From Seriola aureovittata (taxonomy: Eukaryota > Chordata > Actinopteri > Carangiformes > Carangidae): a stretch of 64,000 nucleotides of DNA. The DNA lies in the NCBI RefSeq assembly GCF_021018895.1, contig NC_079384.1, forward strand, positions 6,371,140-6,435,139, written 5' to 3'. Below are positions 1 to 35,210 of this stretch, in pieces (positions within the stretch are counted from its first letter, which is position 1; every line of letters begins with the position of its first letter). A model generated the notes under the pieces. That model made no database searches, was not told the DNA's origin, and worked only from the letters and a program-made list of their open reading frames with translations. The position numbers and the translations under genes were made by a program.

Positions 1-486
1 AGACAGTGACGGACAGATACACACTAAATCACCATAACCAATCATTTAAATTTCAATTCAAGCATCCATGTGGTGCGTCTTCATTTATAGCGACCGCACG
101 AAGCCATCAGCAGCGTGTCTTGACAAGAGTTTAAACCATAAATGATGAAACGATTTGGCTCCTCATTCAGCTTCTTATATTCGGACTGCACCTTCTAGTC
201 CTCTCAAATTAAATTACTTTGAACGGTTCTCTCCTTTATGGCCCCTGTTACCTAACATGTGACAGAAATACAGTCGTGCACACAGCAAAGGCTCACACTA
301 AGCCAGAGTTTATGACCTTTAACCAAACTGAGGTTTCTATTAAAGACTCAAACGGCTGTGGAAACAACGAGGGAAGTTTCTTTTGGATGATGTGTTTCTC
401 TATATTAGATTTGGCACATGTTTAGGTCTCACTGTCGACAGCATGACTTGTTTGGACTTGTTCTGTATCTGATACTGGCAGTTTTC
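1..486. other. Flank 3' of the WD40 gene, no gene seen
   Basis: Lies beyond the last recognised minus-strand WD40 exon. I see no coding exon, RNA gene or obvious repeat. It probably contains the 3' untranslated region of the WD40 gene, since transcription runs leftward out of the window. Confidence 0.5.
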
Positions 487-658
487 TTATTCCAGGTACA
501 ATCTGGCTGGCAGAATTGAATGATCAAATCCCACAAAGAGACGGCCACGTTTACACACGTCATCCTCAAAATTTGGACTGTGTAATCGAATATACTTCAC
601 AGCAGCATGTGCGCAGTCATATATAGCATTTATGGCCTCCATGGTCATGATGCTCCGA
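487..658 (-). other. Proposed terminal coding exon of the WD40 gene
   Basis: The penultimate exon ends CAGAG|GTGAGT in phase 2. The segment at 658 follows a good acceptor (pyrimidine-rich, ending CCGTAG) and supplies exactly the one base needed. It then reads 56 codons to a TAA at 487-489 (starts RSIMTMEAINAIYDC, ends PARLYLE). If this splice is not used, translation stops almost at once at the TGA inside the donor site (911-913). I recognise no domain in the segment. Confidence 0.55.
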
Positions 659-2921
659 CTACGGAAGAGTTAGCAAGCCACTAAGTGACACAGGGAGTCG
701 ATCTGTTCACCCTCAGCGCACAGTGAGTTTGTCGGCTGAGAAAAGAAGTTGTTCAGATTGTGGCATGTTTTTATTTCCTCTCTGTTGTGATTTTGCTTCA
801 TGGATTTAATTATAATTATTCATGGATGTGCCTATGATGGTTACTGCTGATTCCAAGCTCCCTTTCTAAATAGTTTTCATTCTTCCTGTTATTTGATATA
901 TACTCATAAACTCACCTCTGGTATGCAGCTGCATCGGTGATATTCCACATCACCTCCTGTCCAAAAGATCCCACATGATCACCGTCCTTTGTCCACAGTC
1001 CAGCTGAACCGTCAGCCGAGGCTGTGAGGACGAGCAGTCTGTCGGCCTCCTCCAGGACTTCCACACTCACTAACCCTCTCTTATGTGCTTTCCAACGCTG
1101 CAGCAGCGCAGGCCGTTCACAAACCGACTGTGTAGAAAGAGAATACCTTAAGTACGCGAGGTTATACGGTACACTTTGCATTTTTTTTTCTTGACACCAG
1201 CTCACCTTATGTTGGATGTCCAGTGCATAGTGAGACATGTCCCAGATCTGAAGCCAGCCTGTTGTGTCTCCAGAGACCAGGATGGTGTTTTTCGACTGAT
1301 CCGAGCTCAGGCTCAGCACACGCACACCCGGCTGCTCTGGAGCATAAAACTGACCTGGGATAAGGAGAAGAACCTGGATTGTAAGAAAGCACTTTTCCAA
1401 ACATAGGAAAGTCAAATAAAATCTAAAAGCAAATTTTGTTTTAGCAACAGGCTCCTGTAGGTTTTTATAAACACAGTCCACAGTTGGTTCTCTCAAGCTG
1501 CAGGCAAGCACATCTATTTATATTCCGATATTGTGCCAATTTCAAGAATACTGTTTTTGACATAGAATGACAAATGTGCTTTTGAGACAAATTGCTACCT
1601 TTGAATGCTTTCTGTTATGTCACACATCTCTCTGTTATGTCACGATCTCAAATTCCTCTCTGTTAGAAAAATGCATGGACACATACACAGACCTATGCAC
1701 ACACACACACACAAATGCATACTGGATAACTCATACACACACATATACCCATGCACGCTCATACACATATGCAGCGGTCACAGTGCATGAATCCCACACC
1801 ACTAAACACAGATGGGATCTGGAAAGAGACATAGTTGTGGGCTGCCATTCCTGGCAGCCCACAACTATGTCCAAGTCGACGGTTCAGCCTAACTGTCACT
1901 GCTCTGGCTGTGTGTAAATCCATCGTACGGGAGGATCATTAAAATTGACGGCAGCCTGTCAACTGCTTGTACAGATTCGTGCCTCCACCTCCTCATACTG
2001 TCAGAGATCTATTTTAAATTTATGTAATTTAGTTTTGCATCCAGTTTTTTCTTAAAGACCTCACATCAGTGATACTTGCAGGTTTTTCTTCAGTGTCGCA
2101 TTCACCATAAGTGTGTGTTTGTCCAGTGATACTCCAAAAGGACAGACGGCCGGCCTGTGATGACACCAGGACACCTCTGTTCCTCAGCTTTCTGTCGCCA
2201 GCTCGATGCTGCAGGAACAAGAGACTGTCCACAGGAGGCACGACTCTGGAATCACACAAAACAGATGAAAACGATGTAGAAGTTGGCTCCCGCTAAGGAC
2301 GCAGTGCTCTTGACAAAGAAACTGGTGACCACCAGACTGGAGCTAGAGTTGCTGAGGTTCAGTACCAACACTGGCATCTGTTCCTTAACGTCAGTGGTGC
2401 CAGGAATTGGAATGAGTTAAGAAGAAGGCCAAACTGTGGCTTCTGAAAAACACAAGTGTCCATTACCATCCTAGACTGGAATGCTTTTACTGATGATTAC
2501 ATTCATTGTTTATCGATCTTTGCTGTCTTTACATCAAGAGCCACAATGGAAATAAGTGCAGGTAAATGAATTGATTACTCAGTTTACAGAAACATAATCA
2601 ACATCTATATTGATTGTTACCTGATCAGTTGTAAATCAGTTTTTCAAGCAAAAATACCAGATATTTCTCAACTGTAATGTTTTACCACATATTTGTCTAA
2701 TGTGGTAATAAATAGAATACCTGTGGGTTATGGTTGGTCAGATAAAATAAGCTATTTGATAACATCACCTTGGGCTTTAAGAAATGATGATGTGTATTTT
2801 TCACAGTTTTCTGAAATCTTATGATAATGAAATAACTAGAAAATTATCTGAAGATTAATCTAGAATGAAAACAGCCCTAGAAATAAGTCTTCATTTTGTC
2901 ACACTTAACATTTTTGTAGAG

Positions 2922-2968
<47 letters not shown>

Positions 2969-5900
2969 AACCATTTATAACATATAAACAAATGAAAACC
3001 ATCGGATGTCTGTTTGATCTGGTCAAAACCTCAGAGTGAGATACACTGAGTTTCATCACATCTGTTCGTTGGTGTTTATGACCTCACAGGTGATGGATGA
3101 CGTGATGAGACGATCTCTGTCTAACTCATAATGAGTTTATATTGGCACAAAAACATAACACCAGTACTAAACCGTGAAGGCAACACACGCATCGCTCTGT
3201 ATCCCCCTTACCCCGCCCGCCTCTCTCTCTGCAGGTGGAGCAGTGGTCCCTGCGTCTCCAGCCTCCAGACGATGACCTCTCCATCATGGCTCGCTGTGGC
3301 AACGACCCCCAGAGCATAACACTGACACACAACCAGGATGTCCGACTTATGGACGCCGCTGGACTTCCACGACAGGTCTGCTCTCACATACAGGTCCTAG
3401 GGGAAATGTTTATACGCAGTGTTGAAAAGGTTTTCCACAAAAACAATGCGATGTTGTCTGCAGGCTCTAATGTGCACGGGCCTTGCTGATTGTAATTGTG
3501 AAACTATTTGCACATCACTTCCCTCCGTGGGACAGTTTACAAACAGTCTAAAGTAACATGTAACTGTTTGTGTAGCTGTGGTTTACTGATTTTGTTTACA
3601 CCTCTGGGCTAAAACGTTGTGGTCAGCTCTTTAAAACTGACAGCACGGCAGACGTCATAGAAATACTGGTGCAGATGTCTTTGATTGCACAAGGGGCGGC
3701 GTGTAAATGTATTCTTAATTAACGTATCAGGTCACATCAGGTCATTCCCCACCAGCTTTCACCGGTTGAGAAAACCTGCCTCTATTGAAACAATAAGGGC
3801 TTTACAATGAGAAACATTACGACTGAGAAAAAACAGCATGAAGAATTCGCTGTAGAGGCATGAATCCTGAACCTTAGTCTTTAAGGGATGAATTTAACCG
3901 CAGAGCAGATGGAAGTTAAAGGTTGAGAGGTAAAATGTAACACAGGAATTTGAGGTGTGAAAATATGCACGTCTGCACACCCAGACTTTTGTCTCACATT
4001 GCAGTTCACTCCCGTGTTTGTTCTGGCACTTACGCTGCCACTGGCAACACTTCATCCTTATTTCTTTTGACCTTTGTATAAATGTCTGGGTGGATGTGGG
4101 TATGTTTTTATCTGTGCTCTGTAAAAATGTTTTTTTTTTTTTTTTTTACCAGCAATACAAAGACATAAAAAATATGATTTAAAGATATGACAGACTTTAC
4201 TGTGAATTCATTGGATATAATTGGATATGTTTTGTGCTACTACTGCATGAAATATTTCCTGAGGCTAATTTGGGGCAACGTGTTTCAAATCTGTATCAGA
4301 TTAGTCACCATGGTGACAGCTGTTTGTGTGGGACTCATCATTATCCTGCATCCAACATCTGGGGAAGAAGTTGTGGCAAAGCAGAAGTCTGCAGGCTAAG
4401 ACACTGGTTGGGTGGCCAGCTTTGTTTGTTTGTTTGTTTGTTTGTTTGTTTTCTTGACATGTTTTTCTTTTTTTGGTCATTAGTGAATGTTTGTGCTGCA
4501 CTTCACCTGTCAATCAAAAGCTTCTATAATGTCTTCAATGCTGTGATTACGTGTCAGTGTTCACAGTAGTTACACTATTATTCGTCTATTTTTCCAAACA
4601 AATGGCTAATACTGACAGAAACATGACAAATGACTTCCTGTTCAGCAGAACATTTTCTCCTGAATAGATCCACCAGACATTGGTGTTTTGCACATTAAAT
4701 TTTTTCTTTATTTTTATTTTCTTTATTTTTTTATTTTACTTTATCACATCACAATGACAATCCTCTCAACACTACTTCAGGTTTGATGTGGAAGGTTCCC
4801 TGTTGAGGTTTTGTCCACAAGTAATGCTACAGAGCAATGTGTTTCCGATTTGGTCCTGCTGATAGTTTCATGCTATTCCACTGAGTTGATAGCACTGAAA
4901 AAAGGAAGACAGGCTTGCAAGTAACATATACATATACAGTATATATATATACTGTATATATATATACTGTATATATATATATGTATATATAGAAACAATA
5001 CAGGTTTCTAATTCTTCCGAGAAGTAGGCTTTGCAAATGCTTTTAGAGAAGGGAAATGCATTCAACGTGTTTATTATATATAAAGGATATACATGTGTTT
5101 TGGTGTGAAACATTGGCTGAAAACATCATTTTGTTTGTTTACAAAAAACCTTCTCCTGGAACCTTTAATGTTTTTTCCTGCCTGACTCTTGTCTTTCAAT
5201 TAAAAACACTTGAAAGTAAAATCTGTAGCAGCAGGTTAAAATACTATTTTGTTGCATCAGTTATAAACTGAAACATAAACTTAACAGTAATTTAACTCCC
5301 TCTGATGTACAGGTGTACTCCAGGACCCTGTGACATCACAGTTGGGCGTGGTCACAGGTTCAACAGAGTGATCTTCTGATCACAACCCACTGCACCCATC
5401 AGTGATGCTGGGTGTGGGCGATGGTTCAACAGGCTTGAAACACATTCAACAGAAGGTTTAGTGAAATGGTTCCTTTCAGTCTAGTTTAAGTGATTCATAA
5501 AGAAAATCATAGTTATTTATGTGAAACTGCTGCGGATTATCAATTTAAAACAGCTTCAATTTTACCTTGGCTGCTGCAATGTCATACTGAATGATCCGCT
5601 GGCTCCATCCCACAGCCAGCAGCTTGTTGTCATGGAGACAGGTCAACCTGGTGACTTCAGAGTTGGTGACAGGCTCCAGCTTGTGCAGGTTAAGGCCATT
5701 CAGTAAATTCCACACCTGCTTGGAGCGGTCAGTAAGAGGGACCAACTCTTTTTTAATTGTCTCACACATTTGAAATACAGATGCATGTAACTTCATGTAT
5801 ATAAGGTGCCAGTTCACTGTATTTTAACACAAACTGATAGTGAAAGATGTGGTTTCAAACCTTAACGGTGCCGTTGCGAGCCCCAGTGATCAGTCTTCTG

Positions 5901-8900
5901 TGGGAGGAGTCTAGTGCCATGCAGAGGAGTTCAGCTTCTCCATGAGCATTTAAGATCTGAAGCCGCCTCCTACCTGTCTCTACATCCCACAGAGACACAG
6001 ATGAGTTGGCATGTGCGGTCACCACCTGTCTCAGGGTGGGGTTGTACAGAGCACAGGAGAGGGCCGGACCGCTTTGGATTTCTGGTCCAAATTCCCTTCC
6101 TTCATTTGTGAACCCTCCGCCCCCTCCTCTCCTCGTTTCGGCCAGGTTGAGCAGCGCCAGGTAATCTTTGCATCCCACCACTAAATGAGGCTGTGCGTCT
6201 TCAGGAAGAGGAGGGCTTAGCAACAGGAAAGGGAAGTTGCCGTGTTCTGAGATTCGACCTGGCTGCAGGCACGGGAACTGCAGGCGGACAGTTTTCAGAC
6301 AGTGATGTGAGGAAATGTCCCAAACCCTCAGCTCCTGACAAAAGAAACATTAGTCCAGTCACTAGTAAATACACAGGCTATCACGGTACACTCAACTGTC
6401 AGGACAGTTCACTGTCTTCTAAGCTTCATCTTTAATGACTCACAGCATCTCTGGAGTAGCTGAAGATCTGCCCAACAGGTTGGTAGATTGCAACATCCAA
6501 AATAGTGGCGCGGTGACCTGGCAGTGTAGCTACAGGACGTGTGGTCACAAATCGAGTCCACAGTCTGACTGCTCGGTCACAACCTCCCGTGACCATCAAC
6601 TGCAGAGATGCATTGTAGTCAAAACATTTGGCTCCCTGGAGAGGAGACAAACAAGACCAACATTCATAAGTTCAGAGAGACAGAAATGTACATGAACTGG
6701 TGTTTGATGTCTCTGTATTCTGGAAAATAAAACACACATGAAGTTAGCTGGTCTCAGGATTTTCCCAGCACTGAGGATTTTTAAAGGGTGGTTTTATTGT
6801 AAAAATGTCCAGACAATTTAATTGGAGTGTAAAATGACTGTGCTTGTTCAAAAAAAGCCATTGTGCATAACAGGAAGTGCAGCCACCCAGTTTAATAATG
6901 TTTTGTGCAACAGCGTTACTTCTTTTCTCAACAGTCAGTGACACTGTCTGCCCCTCCAGGCTGGGTGGAGTAAACTTTATAAGTGACTAACTTCACTCAC
7001 GTCTCATATTTGTTCCTCTAGATAAAACTGGCGAGGGATAATTCACTGAATGGGTTATGTAATAGAGCATTAACCGTGCAAGGACCTTGAATGCCATCTA
7101 AACAATTTTTCCAGGGTATAATTGTTTTTCAAACCTTGACCCACCCAGTCAGGTCACTGTTACCCAGACCAGAGCAGTGTGACTGACATGTGTCTCTGTG
7201 ACTTTGACCCACGTAAAAAGTGGATAACTACAAAAATAATTAGACCTCCTTCCTGCTAGTTTACATTTTATCTTCTCATACCATTTGCAAAATGATGTAC
7301 AAATACACACTCATTCAAGTACTCTTAGCTATGATTCATAACAAGAGTTACTAAAGAGAATACATAACACGTATCAACAGCAAATCAACCTTGTGATATA
7401 AGTTACCTGACTAATTTTCCAGATGTACGGTTCCCGCTTTACTGTCACATTCACAAAGGCCACAGAGGTGGTGTCACTTTCTGAGGATGTCATGATGACA
7501 TTGGTACTGGGCTCAAACATCACTCTGTTGATTGGTTCCTGGTGGATGTTGGGGATGTGACGGTAGGAGACCATGTTGCTGTGTTCACCTAGGTCCTGTT
7601 GTCGAGACGGGTAAGAATGAATGTTTAAGTGCTGTTTTTTGAATTGGAGAGTAATCAACAGGTGCACGTCATCGCTGTCAGTCTGCTTCAGTGGTTTCCG
7701 CTAGATACCTGTGAGGAACATTTATCCGCAAAAACCAGAGACTGAGCTCAGTAATTAAATAGAGATAAGAGAAATGAGACGGGTGAAGCTTACTGGGAAA
7801 AAGATCCTGTGTGGGCCGTTCTGTTTCTTGGAGGGATTCTTAAAAAGACCTTTAGACGGATTCAAGAACCACATCAGGTGGACTCCTCCCTTTTCATCCC
7901 CCAGCAGCAGCAGGGGCGGGGAACGCTCTGGACACTTGGAGGGACAACCACATAAATTTAAGAGACAAATTATTTGCTCTCAAAGTGAATTTATTTGAAA
8001 TCTCAAAGAAACAGCGGCTGTACCTGTTCATCGTGCCAGTAGCAAAGAGCGGTGGGGACACTACGAAAACCTTGGAGCAATGATGAAACAAAGAGTTAAC
8101 ATCTGGAAAATTCGTTTTTTTGTGCAGTAACTCATTTTCATTAGTGATCAGCTAATACATGTTTGCAATCAAGTGTACCAAATAGGTGGACATCCTCAAA
8201 TACACCGGCTGTGGAGACATCGACAAAGTGCAAATCCCTGCAGTCGGTTGCTATGGCAACCTTGCGGACGTTGTCCATATACACCGCATCAGTGGTCCAG
8301 CCTCTGAACCTCCTTGTGTTGGCCACTTCCTCTGTTGGGTCTCCAGCAAGCTGAGAAGCAAATGTAGAAACGTGTGTGTGAGTGTGCTGTATTTCCATGT
8401 GGATGTAAAACTTGTACCATGATGTCACTCACCCCGACAGTTTTGAGGATGTGTAGGCTGCTGTTCCAGACAGTGATCTGACCCCCTTTACTGACACTTA
8501 TATATCGCAGTGGAGGAGGATGGGAAACAGTGACCACACGCACTGTCGGCTCCCGCTGCATATGAGTGAAGCAAATTAATAAAAGAAAAAAAAGGTTATT
8601 GGAGGAAATAAAGTACTACTTGTAGAAAAAAAATATGCAGAAGGAGAGTACAGAGAAGAAATTAGACAAGCTTAGTGTAGTGGGTTGAACTTGTGCAGCA
8701 ATTACTATCAAGATGCTTTAGCATTCATTTTAGCATTAGCACCTTTTTTCAGTTGTAAGAATGGCTGAATGTGTTAAAACCATCATACTTATGTACCAGT
8801 ATTAATCATTTGTTAAACCCTATCCTAACCCTAACCTATATACAGAAACAATGGTGGATTTATGGGTGACATGCCATTTTTATTTTTTATTTCTATTTCT

Positions 8901-10714
8901 TTCTTTTCGCCCAGGGCACCATACAAGCTACCACCACCATCACCAGCGCTGTGCTCACCTTAGGCATGTCAGTGTAAGTGTTTAAACATTAAGATGAAGC
9001 ATTTCTTCTCACTTTAGCAGAGCTAAATTGGTAAACTCCTACCTTGTTGTGAGAGCAGTGTCTGATCTGAGGCTGGGAGTCCAGGAGAGCAGCTGTGGGG
9101 ATGGAGGCACGCTGTCTCTCCGTGTACTCCAGCAGCAGGTAGGAACACAACTGCTGCCACCTCACCTGTCCTGTACAAGTGATATCTACCTAGATATAAA
9201 GACGTTTAAGAAGTCAGTGCCCTGAAGACCAAGAAGCCATACTATAATTTTACTAAAATTAAAAACATCTCTTTATTTCTATTTACCTCACTGAAAAATC
9301 TCTCAACCCACGTGTCCTCGATATCTGGACCAATTACCGACCTCAAAACCTCCCGAAACTCTTCGAGCTTCATCCCCCGCTCCTCATTTCCTCCTCTGTT
9401 CTTTCCACTCCTTCCACTAGGTCTGTTTTCATGTATCTGTACTCCGGCTTTTGGAGAGGTAAATGCATTTCTCAGAAGCTGCAGGTGCTCAGGGCTCAGT
9501 TTCTCTGCAGGGCCGACTCCACAGGCCGGATCACTGCAGAAGGGAGCGCAGCAATGATCAGATAAAGGACAGTGTTAATTTGTGCAGAAATTGGTTTCAA
9601 GTTGTTGCTACTACTAAAATGTTGTAAGAGTTTCTCTTAAGTTGGGAGCTACTCTTCGTTTTGGGACTACAGCCCCTGAGTCCGCTCCTCAGGTGGATTG
9701 GGTGTACACATGACAGCTGGATCAAAACATGCAGTACATTAGCATTAAGGAATAAGTGCAGACAATATAGGTGTCTGTATGGAGGACTGTTGACAATTTG
9801 GTGTCTTCACAACACTTATTTTGATCTTTGTTAGTGAGTTGCAACTGTTTATTCATTCCCTCCCGTCTCTGGTGAAAGGCTTGCTGCAGAATGAAAGCAG
9901 CGCTCCCAAGTGGCAGAGTCGGGACAACACATTACTGAGCCAAACAAAAGTTTAAAATCACATTATCAAGTCTCATGTAATGCACATTAAGGTGGTAGGA
10001 ATATAGGTAAAGTGAATAGTGGGTCTTATTTTTTGGGCTCGGAGAATGCTGCAGACGGGGAGTAAGTGATGGGGGAATGTGTTTGGTTTGGGGGTTGTGT
10101 TTGAAAGATCAAAGTGTTACTCACCACCAGCAGCTCCTGTGTGGCCCTGTTGCTCGGGGAGACTACAGGCTTAAACAATACGTCACATGTCTCAGCATTG
10201 TGAACTCTTGTACAGGTCCATCAGGACATGCATGAGTGGTCCTTTACATCATACGCATTTCTCACAATCAATCAGTGGAACCATAAAATAATTAAGTAAT
10301 AAACGCGTAGTGGGTTGCTGAAAAGGGGGTTTAAAAAGCTGAAAGAGTTTGTGGTGAAGCCGCGTGGGGAGGAAAGAAAGTAAAGAAAAATATGTGAATT
10401 AAAAACTCCTAGGGACAGACTGTGATGCTAATGTACAACTTCATCTTTGACTCACTTATAAGACTTGACATAAGTTGCTTTACTAGAGTAGGTAGATGGA
10501 AGAATGAAGATTTAAAGCAACCTTTCCTTCTTACTAAGAGTTCAGATTTTAGTTTGACAGAAGGATATTTTAGGTGACAGGATATCAGAGGCCATGGACT
10601 ATATCATGATGAAATAGATAATAATTAAGTACGGAAAACTTACCCAAACCTGCTGTGTGGCACCTCTGTCTCATAAAGCACCCATGGTTTTTTCTTGTTT
10701 CTTAAAGTATCCAT
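487..10714 (-). CDS. EF-hand/WD40-repeat protein, WDR49/WDR64 family
   Basis: Sixteen coding exons were located, read right to left: 10714-10644, 9533-9287, 9189-9043, 8555-8433, 8350-8179, 8070-8024, 7934-7794, 7595-7407, 6635-6444, 6334-5861, 5715-5566, 3377-3212, 2245-2106, 1354-1206, 1127-916, 658-487. All are bounded by AG/GT and join in phase, except that one short exon must lie between 5566 and 3377. The ATG at 10714 is the first Met after an in-frame TAA. The protein (about 930 aa seen) begins with a helix-rich EF-hand-like segment (MKLEEFREVL, then a VDITCTGQVRW loop) followed by many WD40 blades, for example ATASHDGEVIVWRLET, VTGGCDRAVRLW, VTAHANSSVSLWD and VSGDTTGWLQIWD. The HNKREPTVRVV and HKSDIL segments are typical of the WDR49/WDR64/EFCAB8 group. 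The cellular role is not established; WD40 domains are protein-interaction scaffolds. I cannot decide between WDR49 and WDR64. The last exon rests on splice phase only. Confidence 0.85.
1828..1871. repeat. Perfect 20-bp inverted repeat with 4-nt loop
   Basis: Arms 1828-1847 and 1852-1871 are exact reverse complements (core gtgggctgcca / tggcagcccac) around the loop ttcc. It lies in the WD40-gene intron between exons 2245-2106 and 1354-1206, next to a CA-rich stretch. Transcribed from either strand it would fold into a 20-bp stem. Confidence 0.9.
2246..3211 (-). other. WD40-gene intron with (TA)n tract
   Basis: Intron between exons 3377-3212 and 2245-2106. It contains a TA microsatellite at 2923-2963 and otherwise nothing I can name. 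Confidence 0.7.
2923..2963. repeat. (TA)n microsatellite
   Basis: About 20 uninterrupted TA units within an intron. Confidence 0.95.
4421..4451. repeat. (TTTG)n microsatellite
   Basis: Seven to eight TTTG/GTTT units in a row in an intron. Confidence 0.9.
4921..4990. repeat. AT-rich self-complementary tract
   Basis: Repeated cagtatatatatatactg-like units that are each palindromic, giving a cruciform-prone low-complexity tract. Confidence 0.85.
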
Positions 10715-12552
10715 ATTGATCACTTGAGATTCATTATCTGAACCCCTCTTTAAATTATTTGAACGCCAGATACTGCTCCATCTGTTTCTGTTGAATTTTT
10801 AACCCTCATTCAATCCAGCGTCAGTGTCATGTTCTCCGGCTCCATCGCCTACTGACAAACAAAGATGCAGCAGCCACAAGCTCCCTTTGAAAGTGCTGAG
10901 ACCAGTCTGAGATCATCACCGTGCTCTGAGTCAAAACATGCAGAGCCTTTGTTTCCACCCGTTACTCCGTCTTTTCATGCAAACCCAATTTATTCACACA
11001 GAACGTCTTGTGTACAGACAGGAAAGGAATGTCCACATCCATGGATCAAAAAGCCATTTGTCACAAGTGTTTGACCACACCGAAAAAAGAAAGTAAACAC
11101 ATCACTGAAGAGAAGACCATGGAGAGATGGGAGTTTCCAAAATAACTGCAAGTCTGCTGAGGGTAACAGAGCCGCAAACCCCACAGACAAGCCCCCAGTG
11201 GGTTAATCATTTATGGAGGCAAAGTTAGCCAGGACCCAGGAGTGTTAAGATTGGTAATTTTTGCACAAGGACAGGTCAGCAACTCTGACATAATGAGGAC
11301 TGCATGGAAATTAAATAATAAATTACCTCCTGTGCAAACGCATTTTAAATCAAAAAGAGTAAAAGAACCAAGTTACTTTGTCATATTCTTGCAGCCTCGC
11401 AGACATTTATAACTAATGCAGTTTAATTATTGCCAGGCAACCCGCAGCAGTTTTGCTTACCACTTCAGTGAGCATGAGATATCCAGAGTGGCCTCCTACT
11501 ATGTTTAATGAAGGCATCCAGGTCCCTGTAGAGTCTAGTCTGCTGGGCAATTCTTTTTACCTGGTCTAATATTAGACCTACACACACCAGTAAGCTGTAC
11601 CACAACCAGCTCAAATATCTACATTATTCATCTGCTGTGCGATGCAGTGGCCTGCAGTGATGTCTGTCAATGGGCCTTTTAAGGTTCAGACATCTCAAAC
11701 TGAAAACTTAAATGGAAAGTAATTGCTGATACCACAGGGTGTATTTAATATGAAATGTATTTTGAACAAATTCACAGCGAGTTTTCAGCTGCTTGTCAGA
11801 GTTACAAAGATGGAATCAAACACCAATAAAAAATGATGAAAGTTTCAGAATATATTATACAGACAAATCACAGGTCTTCTGTCTTCACTGTCACTTACTA
11901 CCTCGCAAAAAAATAAGAATGAAACAGAGCTGCTGACTTGAGGAGAAGCATTGATATTGGAAGTGTAGGATAATATAAGATCACATTCTTTTTGCGTTTA
12001 GCTGGAAAAATAAAAACAAAAAAAACCTAGGAGTGGTCCTGAGCTGTCTGCGGCTCGCTCCGTGTTATTGCTCTGTACAGCCACTAGATGGAGCCACAGC
12101 GAAAGACCAAAACACGAAGAGTGTGTAGCCCGAGGAGCTGAAATTTTTTTTAATTTTCTTTTCTTTTTTTTGACAGCAACAAGCAGATATGGATATAAAA
12201 TGTGTATGATTTCCTGGGCTGAAACACGCATTTTCACTCCAGGAAGTAGCCTGATCCAGCTGCAGTTGGTGTGTGACTATCTTCATTCAGTGAATCGCAG
12301 CAGCAGCAGCAACATTGAGCTCATTCGCTTCCACTTAATAATAATTACACACCCGTGACCCGCCCTCCGGCTTTGCCCTCCACTTGGACTTACACTTCCT
12401 GAGCCCAGCTCTGTCTGCCTCAGTGATGGGGCAGTGAGGATGTAAAAAAGCGCGACAGTCCTGCGGAGACTTTTTAAAGCTAATTTTTTTTTAATTCCTC
12501 AGAGTCACTGATTTCAGTCTTTTATTTTATTTTATTTTTACCCGGTGTTGCC
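10715..12552. promoter_or_regulatory. Divergent intergenic region, WD40 gene and ferlin
   Basis: The start codons of the minus-strand WD40 gene (10714) and the plus-strand ferlin (12553) face away from each other across 1.84 kb. Both promoters and 5' untranslated regions must lie here or in upstream non-coding exons. The in-frame stop just upstream of 10714 shows that the WD40 reading frame does not extend far into it. I see no clear TATA box for the ferlin and no other gene. Confidence 0.6.
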
Positions 12553-34868
<22,316 letters not shown>

Positions 34869-35040
34869 CAAGACAATGGGGGAGGAGCAGTGGAACTCTA
34901 AAGGACAATACAAATGTCTTCCGGATCACACTCCTGATCACAACTAGCACCAAACCATCTCAACATCTTTTTTTTTTTTTTTTAATGTCTCCGGGCCGGC
35001 AACTTCCACAGGCATTAGGTTTTCACATTGTCTGTCCCAT

Positions 35041-35210
35041 TCTCATGAACCCGATATCTTAGTAACGCCTTGAATGAATTTCTTGTGGCACAAACATCCA
35101 CTTGGACGAAAGGATGAACTGATTAGAACTTGGAGGTCAAAGGTCACTGTGACCCTGACATAACTCACAAATTCATACACTAATTATTAACACAATTTAA
35201 CACAAACGTG
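35041..35210. repeat. Dispersed teleost repeat in ferlin 3' UTR
   Basis: Contains the phrases cacaaacatccacttgga, aggatgaactgattaga and aggtcaaaggtcactgtgac, which I recall as a common interspersed repeat of percomorph fish genomes. It has no coding capacity. The family name is not assigned. Confidence 0.55.

Larger units (their letters stand above)
3378..5565 (-). other. WD40-gene intron region, one small exon unplaced
   Basis: The exon at 5566 ends in phase 0 and the exon at 3377 enters needing one prior base, so a small exon of length 1 mod 3 (or 2 mod 3 with an alternative acceptor) must lie here. No convincing candidate was found. The region contains a (TTTG)n tract and an AT-rich palindromic tract. 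Confidence 0.6.

Noticed and set aside
2290..2420. Minus-strand open stretch with VLVLNLSNSSSSLVV upstream of the 2245 acceptor
   Set aside because: No splice phase requires it, because exon 3377-3212 joins exon 2245-2106 perfectly. It shows no recognisable domain.
3235..3489. Plus-strand frame starting after a ctgcag, reading VEQWSLRLQPPDDDL and onward
   Set aside because: The opposite strand encodes a clear WD40 blade (ATASHDGEVIVWRLET) with correct splice sites and phases, so the plus frame is its shadow.
4034..4071. Possible missing WD40-gene exon (38 nt, minus strand) between exons 5715-5566 and 3377-3212
   Set aside because: It has AG/GT ends and could join in phase with an alternative acceptor at 3382, but the acceptors lack pyrimidine tracts and the residues (DEVLPVA) show no family match. 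Not adopted.
8818..8838. ccctatcctaaccctaaccta, telomere-like
   Set aside because: Only about two imperfect TAACCC units, too short for an interstitial telomeric site.
10111..10165. Possible extra exon between WD40-gene exons 1 and 2 (GGCCACACAGGAGCTGCTG between AG and GTGGTG)
   Set aside because: Exons 1 and 2 already join in phase, and this piece would not keep the frame.
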